From assembly GCF_033807575.1 (NCBI RefSeq), contig NC_084707.1:20919888-20983887 (forward strand): DNA of 64,000 nucleotides, written 5' to 3'. The notes beneath the pieces were generated by a model. That model saw only the letters and a list, made by a program, of their open reading frames with translations, had not been told where the DNA came from and did not search any database. The position numbers and the translations under genes were made by a program. Shown piece after piece: positions 43,258 to 54,400 of this stretch (position 1 is its first letter; every line of letters starts with the position of its first letter). The DNA is from Cydia pomonella (taxonomy: Eukaryota; Arthropoda; Insecta; Lepidoptera; Tortricidae).

Positions 43258-43575
43258 AATTTAAAATAGAGGTGATTTGTCAAAAAAAACTTTGTACCGA
43301 CGTAAATTTACTGCTATCTTTCGACACATACTTAAAACTTTTAGAACGGCATTTAACTGTGATCCTTATCAGTGATATGTGTAAAATTTGTTAAATATCA
43401 AAAATTGGCGCCATTGCTCAAAACGAACCTTTGGCACTTGATCTATTAGATGGCGCCACTTTATGATATTTAACAAGTTTAACTCATATCAGTAAAAGAA
43501 TAAGCATCACAGTCAAATGGCGTTCTTAAAGTTTAATATATTTTTTTCTCCGACAATACACCTCTATTTCAAATT
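43258..43575. mobile_element. MITE related to the one in the 563-bp triplication
   Basis: Ends 'aatttaaaatagaggtgatt' and 'acacctctatttcaaatttt' pair. The interior keeps 'tttactgctatctttcgaca', 'cttttagaacggcattt' and two opposite-facing 'ggcgccat' blocks, matching 20837-21145 and its copies at lower identity. It still folds back more completely than those copies do. Confidence 0.8.
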
Positions 43576-44577
43576 TTCTTTGGTATGGTACATAATAAAT
43601 CATTTTTAACACTTCGCCCTTACATACTACGTACACATAAGAACCCAAAAAGTTTTCATTGAGACTGTTTATACTTATATGCGTATTTTAATTAATAGAA
43701 TGTGGTTTTCTATGAAACCGGCATTCTTAAATAATATAGGTACCTACCTATAATAATCATTTATATTTATCGGGTTCCAGGCCAATACCACATAATACAA
43801 TTTGGGAAACTGGGGAGACTAATAATTTAGGTCGGTATTCATTATTTTCCTTTTTAATTAAATCATAATATAAATTATATTATCGGTATGCCCCAATGCC
43901 AAAGCGATAGTGATAAGCTTTTAAAGTGTCCAAAATGACAGATTACTATAAACAGTACCGAAAATATCCAAATTTTTCCATACATACTTTACGATACATC
44001 AATATGCAAACAAAGATAACTTTTGTTAACAATAACAATTACAATGTACTAAGAGGTAATCTTATATTTTAACCTAATTTAATATTATACAAATTCAATA
44101 TGAACATCTTATCAGTAGCTCAGTAGGTATATACTTTTGACTGCTTCAAAGGCACTGACAAATATTTAATCTTACTTTCTACTAAGTATTGGTATAAATA
44201 AATGTACTCAAACACGTATAAGAGATATACAATAGAATCCGTCTAAGGGTAAGGACTTAACCACCATAAATCTCAATGATAAATTCATGAAAACAATTGA
44301 AAATATGCCATGATGTGTGACGGCTTCTCCGTCACTGCCAAATTGGTGAGTTAGTTTTGACAGACTCTAGGAATGTACTGCAATTCAACAAACTACACTT
44401 GTATTCTAAAGAAAATCGTATACCTAAAGGTCACTATAATTATAACAATTATTTAGTCTAATAATATTTATAAAACAACCACTTCCCGCCACTCTCAAAG
44501 TATGCTAAATTTCATCCTAGTTCTAAATCTGGACTAGATTATATTTGTTTACGCTTGAGATGTAAATGTAAAATGTA
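43576..44577. other. Intergenic stretch
   Basis: AT-rich DNA with no recognised exon, repeat end or RNA gene. Confidence 0.4.
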
Positions 44578-44585
44578 CTTCCAAC

Positions 44586-44740
44586 CAGTGCTGGCCGAAT
44601 GTTAATTAGAATTGACCATATTGAAACATAACCATTACAAATTGAACCGTAAATTGTAACAGTCCGTTACGGTTTACGGTTCAATTTGTAATGGTTAATT
44701 TTCAATATGGTCAATTCTAATTAACATTCGGCCAACACTG
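44586..44740. mobile_element. 155-bp hAT-type MITE with perfect TSD
   Basis: An almost perfect palindrome with arms of about 65 bp: CAGTGCTGGCCGAATGTTAA... / ...TTAACATTCGGCCAACACTG. CTTCCAAC flanks both sides (44578-44585, 44741-44748). The 8-bp duplication and CAGTG end point to hAT-derived mobilisation. High arm identity suggests a young insertion. Confidence 0.9.
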
Positions 44741-45084
44741 CTTCCAACGTACATAAAAACCATATACTTATATCTAGACGTATTTCAGCTAAACTAAAAG
44801 TTAGACTGCCAAAGTACGGTGTTAGAATGTGAATATTTTGGTTTGGGCTTTAAGATTCATCTAGGTACTTTTAAATGCCCCAACGTATTGTTTTAGGCGT
44901 GATAAAATATAAACAACATAAAACCTTACCTAATTTATTATACAACCTACGTAGCAACACAGCCGCGAAGCCAAATATTTTGGTTACTTTACATTCTTTA
45001 CAACATTTAAAAAATGTGCGAACCATTGCCTACGAAATATATTAGGTAAGCATAGGTAAATTATTAAAATAAATATATAATTCA

Positions 45085-45465
45085 ATATTATAGGGATATT
45101 CTTACACAAATTGACTGTCCCACGGTAAGCTCAAGAAGGCTTGTTGTGGGTACTCAGACAACGATATATATAATACACAAATACTTAGATACATAGAAAA
45201 TATCCATGACTCAGGAATAAATAATTCAACATTATAGGGATATTCTTACACAAATTGTCTAAATCCCACGATAAGCTCAAGAAGGCTTGTGTTGTGGGTA
45301 CTCAGACAACAATATATATAATACACAAATACTTAGATACATAGAAAATGTCCATGACTCAGGAACAAATATCTGTGCTCATCACACAAATAAATGTCCT
45401 TACCGAAATTCGAACCCCAGACCATCGGCTTCATAGACTCACTTACCCGCTAGGCCAGACCGGTC
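45085..45465 (-). repeat. tRNA-derived SINE with duplicated 3' half
   Basis: Read on the - strand from 45465: A-box-like 'tggcctagcgggtaagtgag', B-box-like 'ggggttcgaatttcggtaag', the body, and a tail ending at 45230. The body-tail part ('ctgagtcatggatattttct' to 'aagaatatccctataat') is then repeated once more (45229-45085). Confidence 0.82.
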
Positions 45466-45838
45466 GTCAGACATGATTTAGGCAAAAACAAAACTTTTGA
45501 ATCAGATGGATAAGCGTGGTTTGTAGTTTAATCTAAAATTTATAAATGAATAATAGGCCCCCTATTTGACATTTCGAATGCGCCGTGGTTAGCATAAAAG
45601 GTGACCATTATGTGTCTTTATTTGTTCACTTTGGCGTTATCAAATAGGTATTGTTATATCTACGAGTATCAACCTCAGTGCAAATATTATAAATTATGGC
45701 TAATTTCACAACGCGCCTCACAAAAATGGCGTTGTTAAATATCATTTAAAAGCCCTTTTAACATTAGATATTTAAACTACTACATTAGACTTAACGTTTT
45801 GACACTTTCTTGAATCAAATATGCCAACCAGCGGCGGT

Positions 45839-46072
45839 ATTATGGTTCCATTTTTATCACTTGTCACTATGCCCGTCACTTTTGCGCTTATATACTTGTT
45901 AGAACGTGGCAGTCATGGTGACAAATGATAAAGAGCCGACCATATTAGCCTTACTGTAGGGCTAAGATGGTTGGCGTTTTATGATTTTTCGCCATGCCTG
46001 TCAAGTTCTAACAGGCATGTAAGCGCGAAAGTGACGGGCATAGTCACAAGTGATAAAAATGGAACCATGCTG
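45839..46072. mobile_element. Two MITE copies, 'gataaaaatggaacca' family
   Basis: Copy one (about 45839-45940) runs 'ggttccatttttatcacttg' to 'gacaaatgataaagagcc'. Copy two (about 45961-46072) ends 'cacaagtgataaaaatggaa'. Both share 'ttagaacgtg'/'gttctaac' centres with 22583-22810. Confidence 0.75.
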
Positions 46073-46235
46073 CCAGCCCAGGTCAATTCACAAGAACTGT
46101 TAACATTTTCACAAACAATTTCCGCCAGCTCTTTACAGTTGCTCTGTAGATATCAATTATTTACAAGACGAAGAACGAATGCACTAAATTCATTAGCTAT
46201 CTACGGTTGGCTACTTTACAAATCAGCGGCTGTAG

Positions 46236-46535
46236 CACGGTCGCATCTTTATCACTTATCACTATGCCCATCACTTTCGCACTTGGGTAATTACACGAGA
46301 CTGTAACGTCTGTTACCAATTCTTTCGTGTGTTCTTACATTAATTAAGCAAATTTAAGTGTCCGTATGTCTGGCGTAGCACTACAGGTAGATATCTGGAT
46401 ACTTAAATTTGCTTAGTTAATGTAAGAACACACGAAAGAATTGGTAACTGACGTTACAAGCTCGTGGAATTACCCACTTACATACGTGTTAGAACGTGAC
46501 AAGCATAGTGACAAGTGATAAAAATGCGACCTACA
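46236..46535. mobile_element. MITE of the same family, split by a nested insertion
   Basis: Outer halves 'gcatctttatcacttatcac' (46240) and 'gtgacaagtgataaaaatgc' (46509) belong to one 'gataaaaatg' family MITE. It is interrupted after 'tttcgcactt' by the element at 46285-46475 and resumes at 'acttacatacgtgttagaac'. Confidence 0.85.
46285..46475. mobile_element. 191-bp nested MITE with 4-bp TSD ACTT
   Basis: Ends GGGTAATTACACGAG and CTCGTGGAATTACCC are inverted; the arms continue through 'ttaccaattctttcgtgtgt' / 'acacacgaaagaattggtaa' and 'gcaaatttaagt' / 'acttaaatttgc'. ACTT flanks both sides (46281-46284, 46476-46479). Removing the insert and one ACTT rejoins the host MITE exactly. Confidence 0.88.
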
Positions 46536-46539
46536 GCTG

Positions 46540-47917
46540 CAGATTCAATAAAATCATGATTGAATGCAATGGAGGCTGAATAACTGACGCGTACATTATG
46601 CGGTGTAAAAATTACAATGTCAATTAATGACATGTTTATGACTACATTTAGTTGTATCCATGCGTGTCTGATATATGTTTCAGTGTATATGGACAAGGAA
46701 AAGAAAGTGAACATAATGAACTGGTAAGTCTTAAGATTTGAATACAAATATACGTTTTTTACGTTAATATAATTACTAGGTACTAGTATGGGAAAACCAA
46801 CTGGTTATAGTCAAGTGCCACTGGTTCACAGTCTTCCATTCCATTGTATTTTGAATCTTAATTCTGAGCAATCAGAATTGCATTTGTCTTGGTATGTTTT
46901 GATTCGTGGGCGGCCAGAGGATAACTCCATGCAGTAAGAGAGGTGAGATCTGCTTCCTCAAATTTATCCTACCTTTTCGCCGCCATTAACTTGATATAAA
47001 GTCAGTACATTTCGTTCCCCACACGCTACGACTTCATATCATTCGTAGTTTTGGTGGTGCAATTTTTGACGTGGCGTTGATGACACTTTATTACACGTGA
47101 TACTAAATTAATTTACTTTTGACATCTGTATGCAATTACCATGTTTAAGCAAATAAATATTTCTTTCTTTCTTTCTTCATTGACGTGCCGACGCAAAGGT
47201 TAAGTTCCTATATAAAACTAAACTGTCACACATATGACACATATTAATACTATCCTGCTTTGTCATGTTTGTTGCCTACAGAGAAAAAAGAGGTAGATTA
47301 GTTGAGCCAGATAGATTGTGTAAGTTATATAATTGTATTAAATTATTCAACATATAAGGTTGCTCAGATACAATATCATATCAACAAGACAAATCCAACT
47401 TATCATAGATAGGTCTTGAAACAAGTAGGTCCTACTTGCAGCCCTGCAAGAGCACGATGCAGTTATTGAAAATTGTATAGTCGAACTTGTACAATCACCT
47501 ATAAAGGGAGAAAGGTTGTAAGACTTTACATATTAAATAACACTAAGTAATGAATATACATTATGTGGTGATAATTATAATTAGTAGCCAATTTCAGACA
47601 TAATTTTGAAGTTTTTACACCTTCCTAAATTGGGATAAGTTAAGAGCCATGCTAAAAACACAAAAGAGCTATCCTAAATCAAACTTGACTAATATAACAA
47701 AGCCATACACAATATGTTTCTGCCGTCCGGCCGGAAAGCGTCAACTTTTGACCCGCTGCCCTAAACGAAGCTCAATCGGAGACATTTCTTGCTTTCCTTC
47801 CCTAGGTAGGTATGTATTATAATATTATAGTCGTACCTGTACAGATTCTGCTTACTAAGCAAATGTTTCGTAAGACTTGACACATTTTACTTAAGCCATT
47901 AAACACAAATTAATTCA
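46540..47917. other. Downstream flank of the sulfotransferase gene
   Basis: A short (ctttt/cttt)n stretch lies at 47158-47176. Blocks at 47455-47515 ('tatagtcgaacttgtacaat') and 47660-47700 ('gctatcctaaatcaaacttg') resemble the 3' end and downstream flank of the sulfotransferase last exon, so further decayed copies of that segment may be present. No intact gene. Confidence 0.5.
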
Positions 47918-48133
47918 CTATCTTAAAGCAAACCCGACTATACTATCCCTATCTACCCAATCAAATATTTTATAGTCGTACTTGTACAACTTCCTATTCC
48001 TAATGAGTGGCAAGTCTGGCTGTGAGAAGTACTTGCGTAGTTTATCGGCCGTGGCCGAGGTGCGCGCGAGGCGAGGGAACTCCACGTGTGCTGCATTGAT
48101 GGTGTGGAGGGCGAGGAGCGAGTCGTTTAACAA
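47918..48133 (-). pseudogene. Damaged duplicate of the sulfotransferase last exon
   Basis: Encodes a close match to the true last exon at 48428-48657: NDSLLALHTINAAHVEFPRL, a KLRKYFSQPDLPLIR stretch, then YKYDYKIFD. The join region is broken: the 'ccaggtaaatacgag' of the true exon corresponds here to 'aaagtgaaataatgag', with one extra base that shifts the frame and creates an immediate stop. It lies about 300 bp downstream of the real exon with similar 3' flanking sequence, so it is a tandem segmental copy, unlikely to be spliced in. Confidence 0.85.
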
Positions 48134-48240
48134 AGTCTCATTATTTCACTTTGTTTTTAAATAAGAACATAACTTCGATTGTATGGGAGCCGCTTTTCGG
48201 CGGAGAGTTCATAACACTCTTTAAGTTGAGGCGCTTACTG

Positions 48241-48368
48241 TACAGTCAGCGTCAAATACTTTGTAGCAACCAAAGTAGCCAAATAGTTCGGTACACCATA
48301 TATTTAGTATAGTGTACCGAACTATTTGGCCACTTTGACTGCTGCAAAGTATTTGACGCTGACTGTAC
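48241..48368. mobile_element. 128-bp palindromic MITE between the two last-exon copies
   Basis: GTACAGTCAGCGTCAAATAC... and ...GTATTTGACGCTGACTGTAC are perfect inverted ends, and the arms extend through 'ccaaatagttcggtacac' / 'gtgtaccgaactatttgg'. The TACAGTC start suggests a TA target, as in Tc1/mariner MITEs. Confidence 0.88.
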
Positions 48369-48427
48369 ATAAACAAATATTTTGCAAATTTCACTTAAGC
48401 CATAAAACACAAAGTAATTTATTATCG

Positions 48428-51400
48428 CTATCCTAAATCAAACCCGACTATACTGTCCAAATCATAGTCGAATATTTTATAGTCGTACTTGTACAACTTG
48501 TACAGCTTCCTAATGAGTGGCAAGTCTAGCTGTGAGAAGTACTTGCGTAGTTTTTCGGCCGTGCCCGAGGTGCGAGCGAGGCGAGGGAACTCCACTTTGG
48601 CTGCGTTGATGGTGTGGAGTGCGAGGAGCGAGTCGTCTAACAACGTCTCGTATTTACCTGGAAATAATATAAAAAATATTGCAGTAATAATACAAAAAAA
48701 TGTGGCACGGAGTTCACACGTTAACTAGAACTCAAAGGTTAAAACCCAAGCATCCAAATCCATCAATATTGATACCAGACAAGGCAAGGGCCAAACAAGT
48801 TCTCTTGAAAGTAAGACTTTGTTATGACGATAAGAATTCTTAATTTAAAGTGATTTTGGTTGTCAGTACTTCATGCATCTAAGGGTTAATAGTACGTATG
48901 GTATCAGCGTATCCTTTTTTTATGTGGATTGTGGATGGAATGATAAAAAATGCATAGCTACATACACACACTACATACAGCTATATACAGTGAGTTTGAA
49001 ATGAAACGCTATTACTAGACGATGACAACAGATTGTCAAAACAACAGCGTCACAGATTGTCAAAGACAATATGCATTTTGGTACACTACCCTAACACGAG
49101 GCAAACGTGAGGTAAATGTAAGGCTTCACATACACAAGGCTACACAAACAAACATAAATCATTTGATCATAGCTTCGCTTTTGGCAGACGTACAAAAAAT
49201 AAATTCCTAGCACAGTCTTCTTTTGCGTTCTGAACAAATAAACTCCAAAAAAAACAACAAAAAAATGTCTCCAAAGCGTTGGAATCGGTCGTTAACGAAT
49301 GAACCGAGAGATTTGAATCGTGATGTCACTGATAAAACAGGACTTCGCAGTCTGAATACTTTTCGGAAAGAGACGTGGTTCGAATACGAAATATCGGGTA
49401 AAGTTCCTCATTGTTATGCACCTTGGTAAAAATCTCGTCATATATATACTATCACAGGAAAACGCAAGGATTTATTACCTAAATTTTCGTAATTCGGTCG
49501 TACCTAAATAACAAATAACATCATTATGATATAAAAATGTATGTTTGAATTGGCCTCCTTGTTGCTATATAGAAGTACATTTTATACGTGTAAATATAAC
49601 GCCTGATAAGTTTAATTATTTTACGTTTAGACCCTTTAGAGCCGTTAATGACATTAAATATGTGTACGAAACACGAGAGTTTAAAGTGTTACATTCTGTA
49701 CACAATTCGTGAGTAAGTTATGTTACGTATGTTGGTTCAGCAAATAACCTGTCAATCTGTAGCTGTCTACATCAGGGATCGGAACCGGTTTTTTGGAAAA
49801 ACTTTGAAATAAACATATATTTCGGTTTATTTTATACTCCAAATATAGGACTCGGTAGTGTTTTTAGATAACGACTTCGTATTATTAGATTGCCCAATTA
49901 GAAAGGAAATAATTAACAAAGAACGAAAAAATACCGTTTTCGTTCCCATACAAAAAATACCGGTTTCCGATCCCTGGTTTACATTACATATGTAAATAAT
50001 TATAATAATTATTCGTTGCATATACTTTATTGTACCTATATAGTCTTATATTACACAACTAGGTCAAAATAACCTTGCAAACTACTGAAATATACCTTCA
50101 GACATATTAAAAAATCTCCAAATATTTAGAAATACTCACGCATTTGCCATAATAAGTTATCAGAAATAATAAAAATAATTCGATAATAAGTAATAAATAA
50201 CAGGTCGTCCATTAATCACATCACACGAATTTCTAGGTTTTTTTTTTACCCCTCCCCCCTCCTTGTCACACTTAGTCACATATACACATATGGGAAAACC
50301 CCTACCCCCCTGTTGTGAAGTCACATTTTTGTTTTTTTTTAACGCAATCGGCAATTCGAATTAGGTATGAATGTATCATTAATATATCAACAAAAAAAAA
50401 ATGTTCAAGAAATATTAGTAATTTTATAACGATTATCCTTCCAAAAAGTCAGCGAATTAAAAAAATTACATATATTTTCGGTTACTGATGAAGTGACGGT
50501 ACAAAGTTTGTGACTCCCCCCTCCCTCCCCCTAAACGTGTGATGTAATTAATAGATGACCCCTTACTTGTAACAATCATAAACATTTTTAGCACATAAGT
50601 AAGTAAAAAAAGTAAAATACCTAAGTAATGATAAATAATGGCTTGATTAGTATAAATAAACGTCTCGACGCAAGGATTAAGAAGTCTTTATGCTATAAAA
50701 TGGAGTCACGGGGTCAGGATCACCAGTTGCAATTTGCATAAAGCTGAGCTCTTTCATGCAACTTATACATTCGCAGAATTTAAATAATTCTTGTTACTAT
50801 ACATTAAAAAGCGAGGATTATACTACAAGTAAAAGGGATTTTTCTCTATTTTTTAAAAGCGCTATTTTCTCTAAATTGAGTATCTAATATACTCGTAGAT
50901 TTGATGATACACAACCCCTAGTGTAAATTTATTCGATTTCGAAACGTTAAGTCTCATTTAGCATGGGATTTAGACACAACGCGCCAAGCGGAACGTTTTG
51001 GATTCTCAAAATCCCATACAAAATGAGACTTAACGCAAACGCGTACGTCACGTTACGCCATCAAATAAATTTACACTAGAGGTGCAGATTTCAATAAGTA
51101 ATTATTAGGGTCAAAATTTTATAGTTTTGATTTTTAGTTTTGTGTAATAGCACTCAACTTTTTTTATTTATTTGATAGAAGCGTGACAGAATGATCAGAA
51201 ACAAGACAACGCAAAGAATTTTAACGCATTCAATAAGTAGTTTATTTTATTCTCGCTTCTGCCCACGTGTATAATGATGATTGATGATGACTACCCTATG
51301 TCCTTCCCCGGGTCTCAAATCATCTACATACTAAATGTGTGACCGCCGCCGGCAAAACGTCCCACTTTGTCGCTTTCCATAAGGAGGAGGTTATTCGTAT

Positions 51401-54400
51401 AAAGATACACGTAAATCACGCCCTTATGGCAAACGACGAGCCGGCCGCCGGCCGCGGGCACATTTCTGATTTAGTTTCAGGTGAAGAGGTAACAGACAGG
51501 CAGTTATAATCGCATTTAAAATATTAGTAGAGATATTTATAAATTATAGCAAGTATGATCCGACTACATTACATACAATTATATATACGTTTTACATTTT
51601 TAACTGACTTCAAGATTTCAAAAGGAGGAGGTTATCAATTCGGGTGTATATTTTTTTTTTCGTTTTTTTTAAATGTTTGTTACTCCATAACTCCAACATT
51701 TCATTGTATGAAATCCAAAATCAACAATAATCGTGCTTTCATCGGTCTCCCTCATTGAAGACGGTTTTTTTTTCTTAAAAATTATTAGTGTTCCGTGGGT
51801 ACATAACTTTGTCCACGGAACACTTATGAGATAACTTTGGTCTTGTTTTTAAACGCGTTAACAATTCTACGATCTCTCGTATTGTATATGTACATTGATG
51901 CCCAAAGAATTCTACCGACGCCAAACATTTAATTAATATACGTTGATGGAGAACAACGTGTTAATTGAGACACCAGTCACAGCGTATGGTAAAGTCGTAA
52001 AATCTAGTTATTTTTTAAGCAATGGCATCAGGCGATATTACGTCAGTACCGTTGACGCGCGCCGTAAGTAGTAAATCAAGTTCTGTTCGACATGGATAGC
52101 TTGGTTTTATTAGATGTGAGGATTTCAGATTGGTACACATACAATGGACTCTTTTATGTCTGCTTGTAATGATATACATGCAAATTCTTTTTCTTATCAT
52201 CCATGTCTACGGATTCTACGATATCAGTGTTATCAGATTTCTAATTTGTCGATTAGTCTAGTACGCACTTACAATTCCAGCCTTATTGAGTTAGCGGATT
52301 AAGTTTACTGTGGGGCTTACTAAATTTGATTTGTGTAAAATCGTGAAACCTGGTGAGTAGGTTCGATAATTATAGTTTTTTTTACGACAGTTTTTTAACA
52401 AATTTCAAAATGCCGGTGCCTTGGGGGTCAGCGATGTCTACAGCTCACAGAGCTACTAGTTTGTCTCACAAAAAACCAAATAAACGTCTCTATTGGTCTC
52501 AATTGAAACTAATTACCAAAGCGACTCCGAATATTGGGTCACACATCTACTTGCATCATTGTGACATACGGTAAAAGAAATCGGATAAAAATAAATTTAA
52601 CCCTACATACGTTTACATTGTACAGTCTTCAAAATTATGTACACATTATTCGCCCTATTACGATGGAATAAGGTGCAAATGTGTAAACATATATTTATAA
52701 AATAAACATTGGTCGTAAAATATAAACAAGTTATTTGGAGATTTACATCGAAAGGTCACTGTATTCAAATCGCTGACCGACCGCTAGCGTTTGCCCTAGG
52801 CAACCACTGTAAAAGTGACCACCGGATAACAATAATTGTTACGTACCACAGGTCGCAATACGTTAGTTTTGTTGAGTGGAACGCTTACATGTGAATATAG
52901 GGTCAGGTAAGTAATACGTCGTGTGTGACGCAAGTAGAGGAGCGATTACGAAAAACGCGTGAAAAAATGGTGTCAGTTATAAAAAGATAAAGGATAATAA
53001 ATTTTATTAATTACAAAATGCTATAAAACAAACATAATAATATAACAGGTTTTTGCAGATTCGTGCGTACCATAAAAAAAATAAGGGGTACTTTAGCTAA
53101 AATATTGTCTATCTTTTAATTGACCGGTCGAGTACGATGCACTTGCTTCAGCTAGGGCACAAAACCTTTCGTACGTCTGTCCGACTGTTCTCCTATAAAG
53201 AAAGTCTTTTCTTACCACAAGTATTTTCGTACATTGACCCGCCTGTTGCTATCCAATGCACGCGCATAAATTAGGTATATTGCTATCATGCACGTTGGCA
53301 CAGTGATATTGACAGCCGGCGTGGGCGGGACAGAGGGCCTACCGCGAACCACGTTCGACGTGTTGCCTCCCTGTCACACTTACGTACAAATTTACAAGTG
53401 CGACAGAGAAGTAACACGTCGAACGTGGTTCGCGGTAGGCCCTCAGCAATAGAGATAGCAACAGGCGGGTCACTGTACGAAAATTCTTGTGGTAAGCGTC
53501 TTTTCTTCATGCCTGGGCCACACTAACGGAAAACGCCATTGATTATTGCGATAATCCCAGTGTGGCCGTATGAAAAACGTTCAAAATCGCGATAATCAAC
53601 GGCGTTTTCCGTTAGTGTGGCCCCGGCATTACAGGTGGTATTTTCCAAACGATTCTGGCGAAATTTCGTGTCTGAACATGTTTGTTAATTAAATGATTTT
53701 GTGTAGATTCAGTATTTTTTCCCTAGATGGCGGAACCACGGGCGTTGCGAGCTCAAAAAGCCATTATTTTTCCAGTTGCAAATATATATTTTTCGCTTAG
53801 TAACGTCTGGATCCGACTTAGCATAAAACGTATGACGTCATTGCGACTTGCGAGTTCAGTGGACAATGCACATTTTGTACTTTCACAAGTGTCAAGTATG
53901 AATGTTATGATAGTCTCGGCAACGGGACCCCAAGTGTCAAATTACAAACATTTACTTCGCAAGTTTAAAGTCTCATTTACATGTTTAACGCAAGCGCCTC
54001 GGAAAGTTTAACTAGTGAGAAGAGACATGATTACATTGATTACCCTGCGCCTGCCTACGAAGCAGGGGGTCCCGGGTTCAAATCCTGGTAAGGGCATTTA
54101 TTCCTGTGTTCATCACAGACATTTGTTCCTTGAGTTATGGATGTTTTCTATGTATTTAAGTATTTATCTACATCTATCTATTATACATATATATCGCCAG
54201 GACCCAGAGTGTAAGATTGTCTGTTAATATTTATTTATTATTTATTTATACATGACGGTCAAAAGTATCATTTGATGATAAGAGGCAATAAACCTTAAGA
54301 GGACACTCAGCGCCGTGTATAATGAAAATGATATTTTATTTATGTTTACAATTTACGTTTTCCTACTTCGCTGATATAAAGACTCTTAAATTATGTTTCT

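Noticed and set aside
48241..48368. Perfect hairpin as a transcription terminator or microRNA precursor
   Set aside because: The same inverted ends belong to a MITE type with TA-like ends; no evidence of a processed RNA from sequence alone.
53727..54011. 94-codon ORF near the MITE cluster
   Set aside because: No family pattern or splice context; probably chance.
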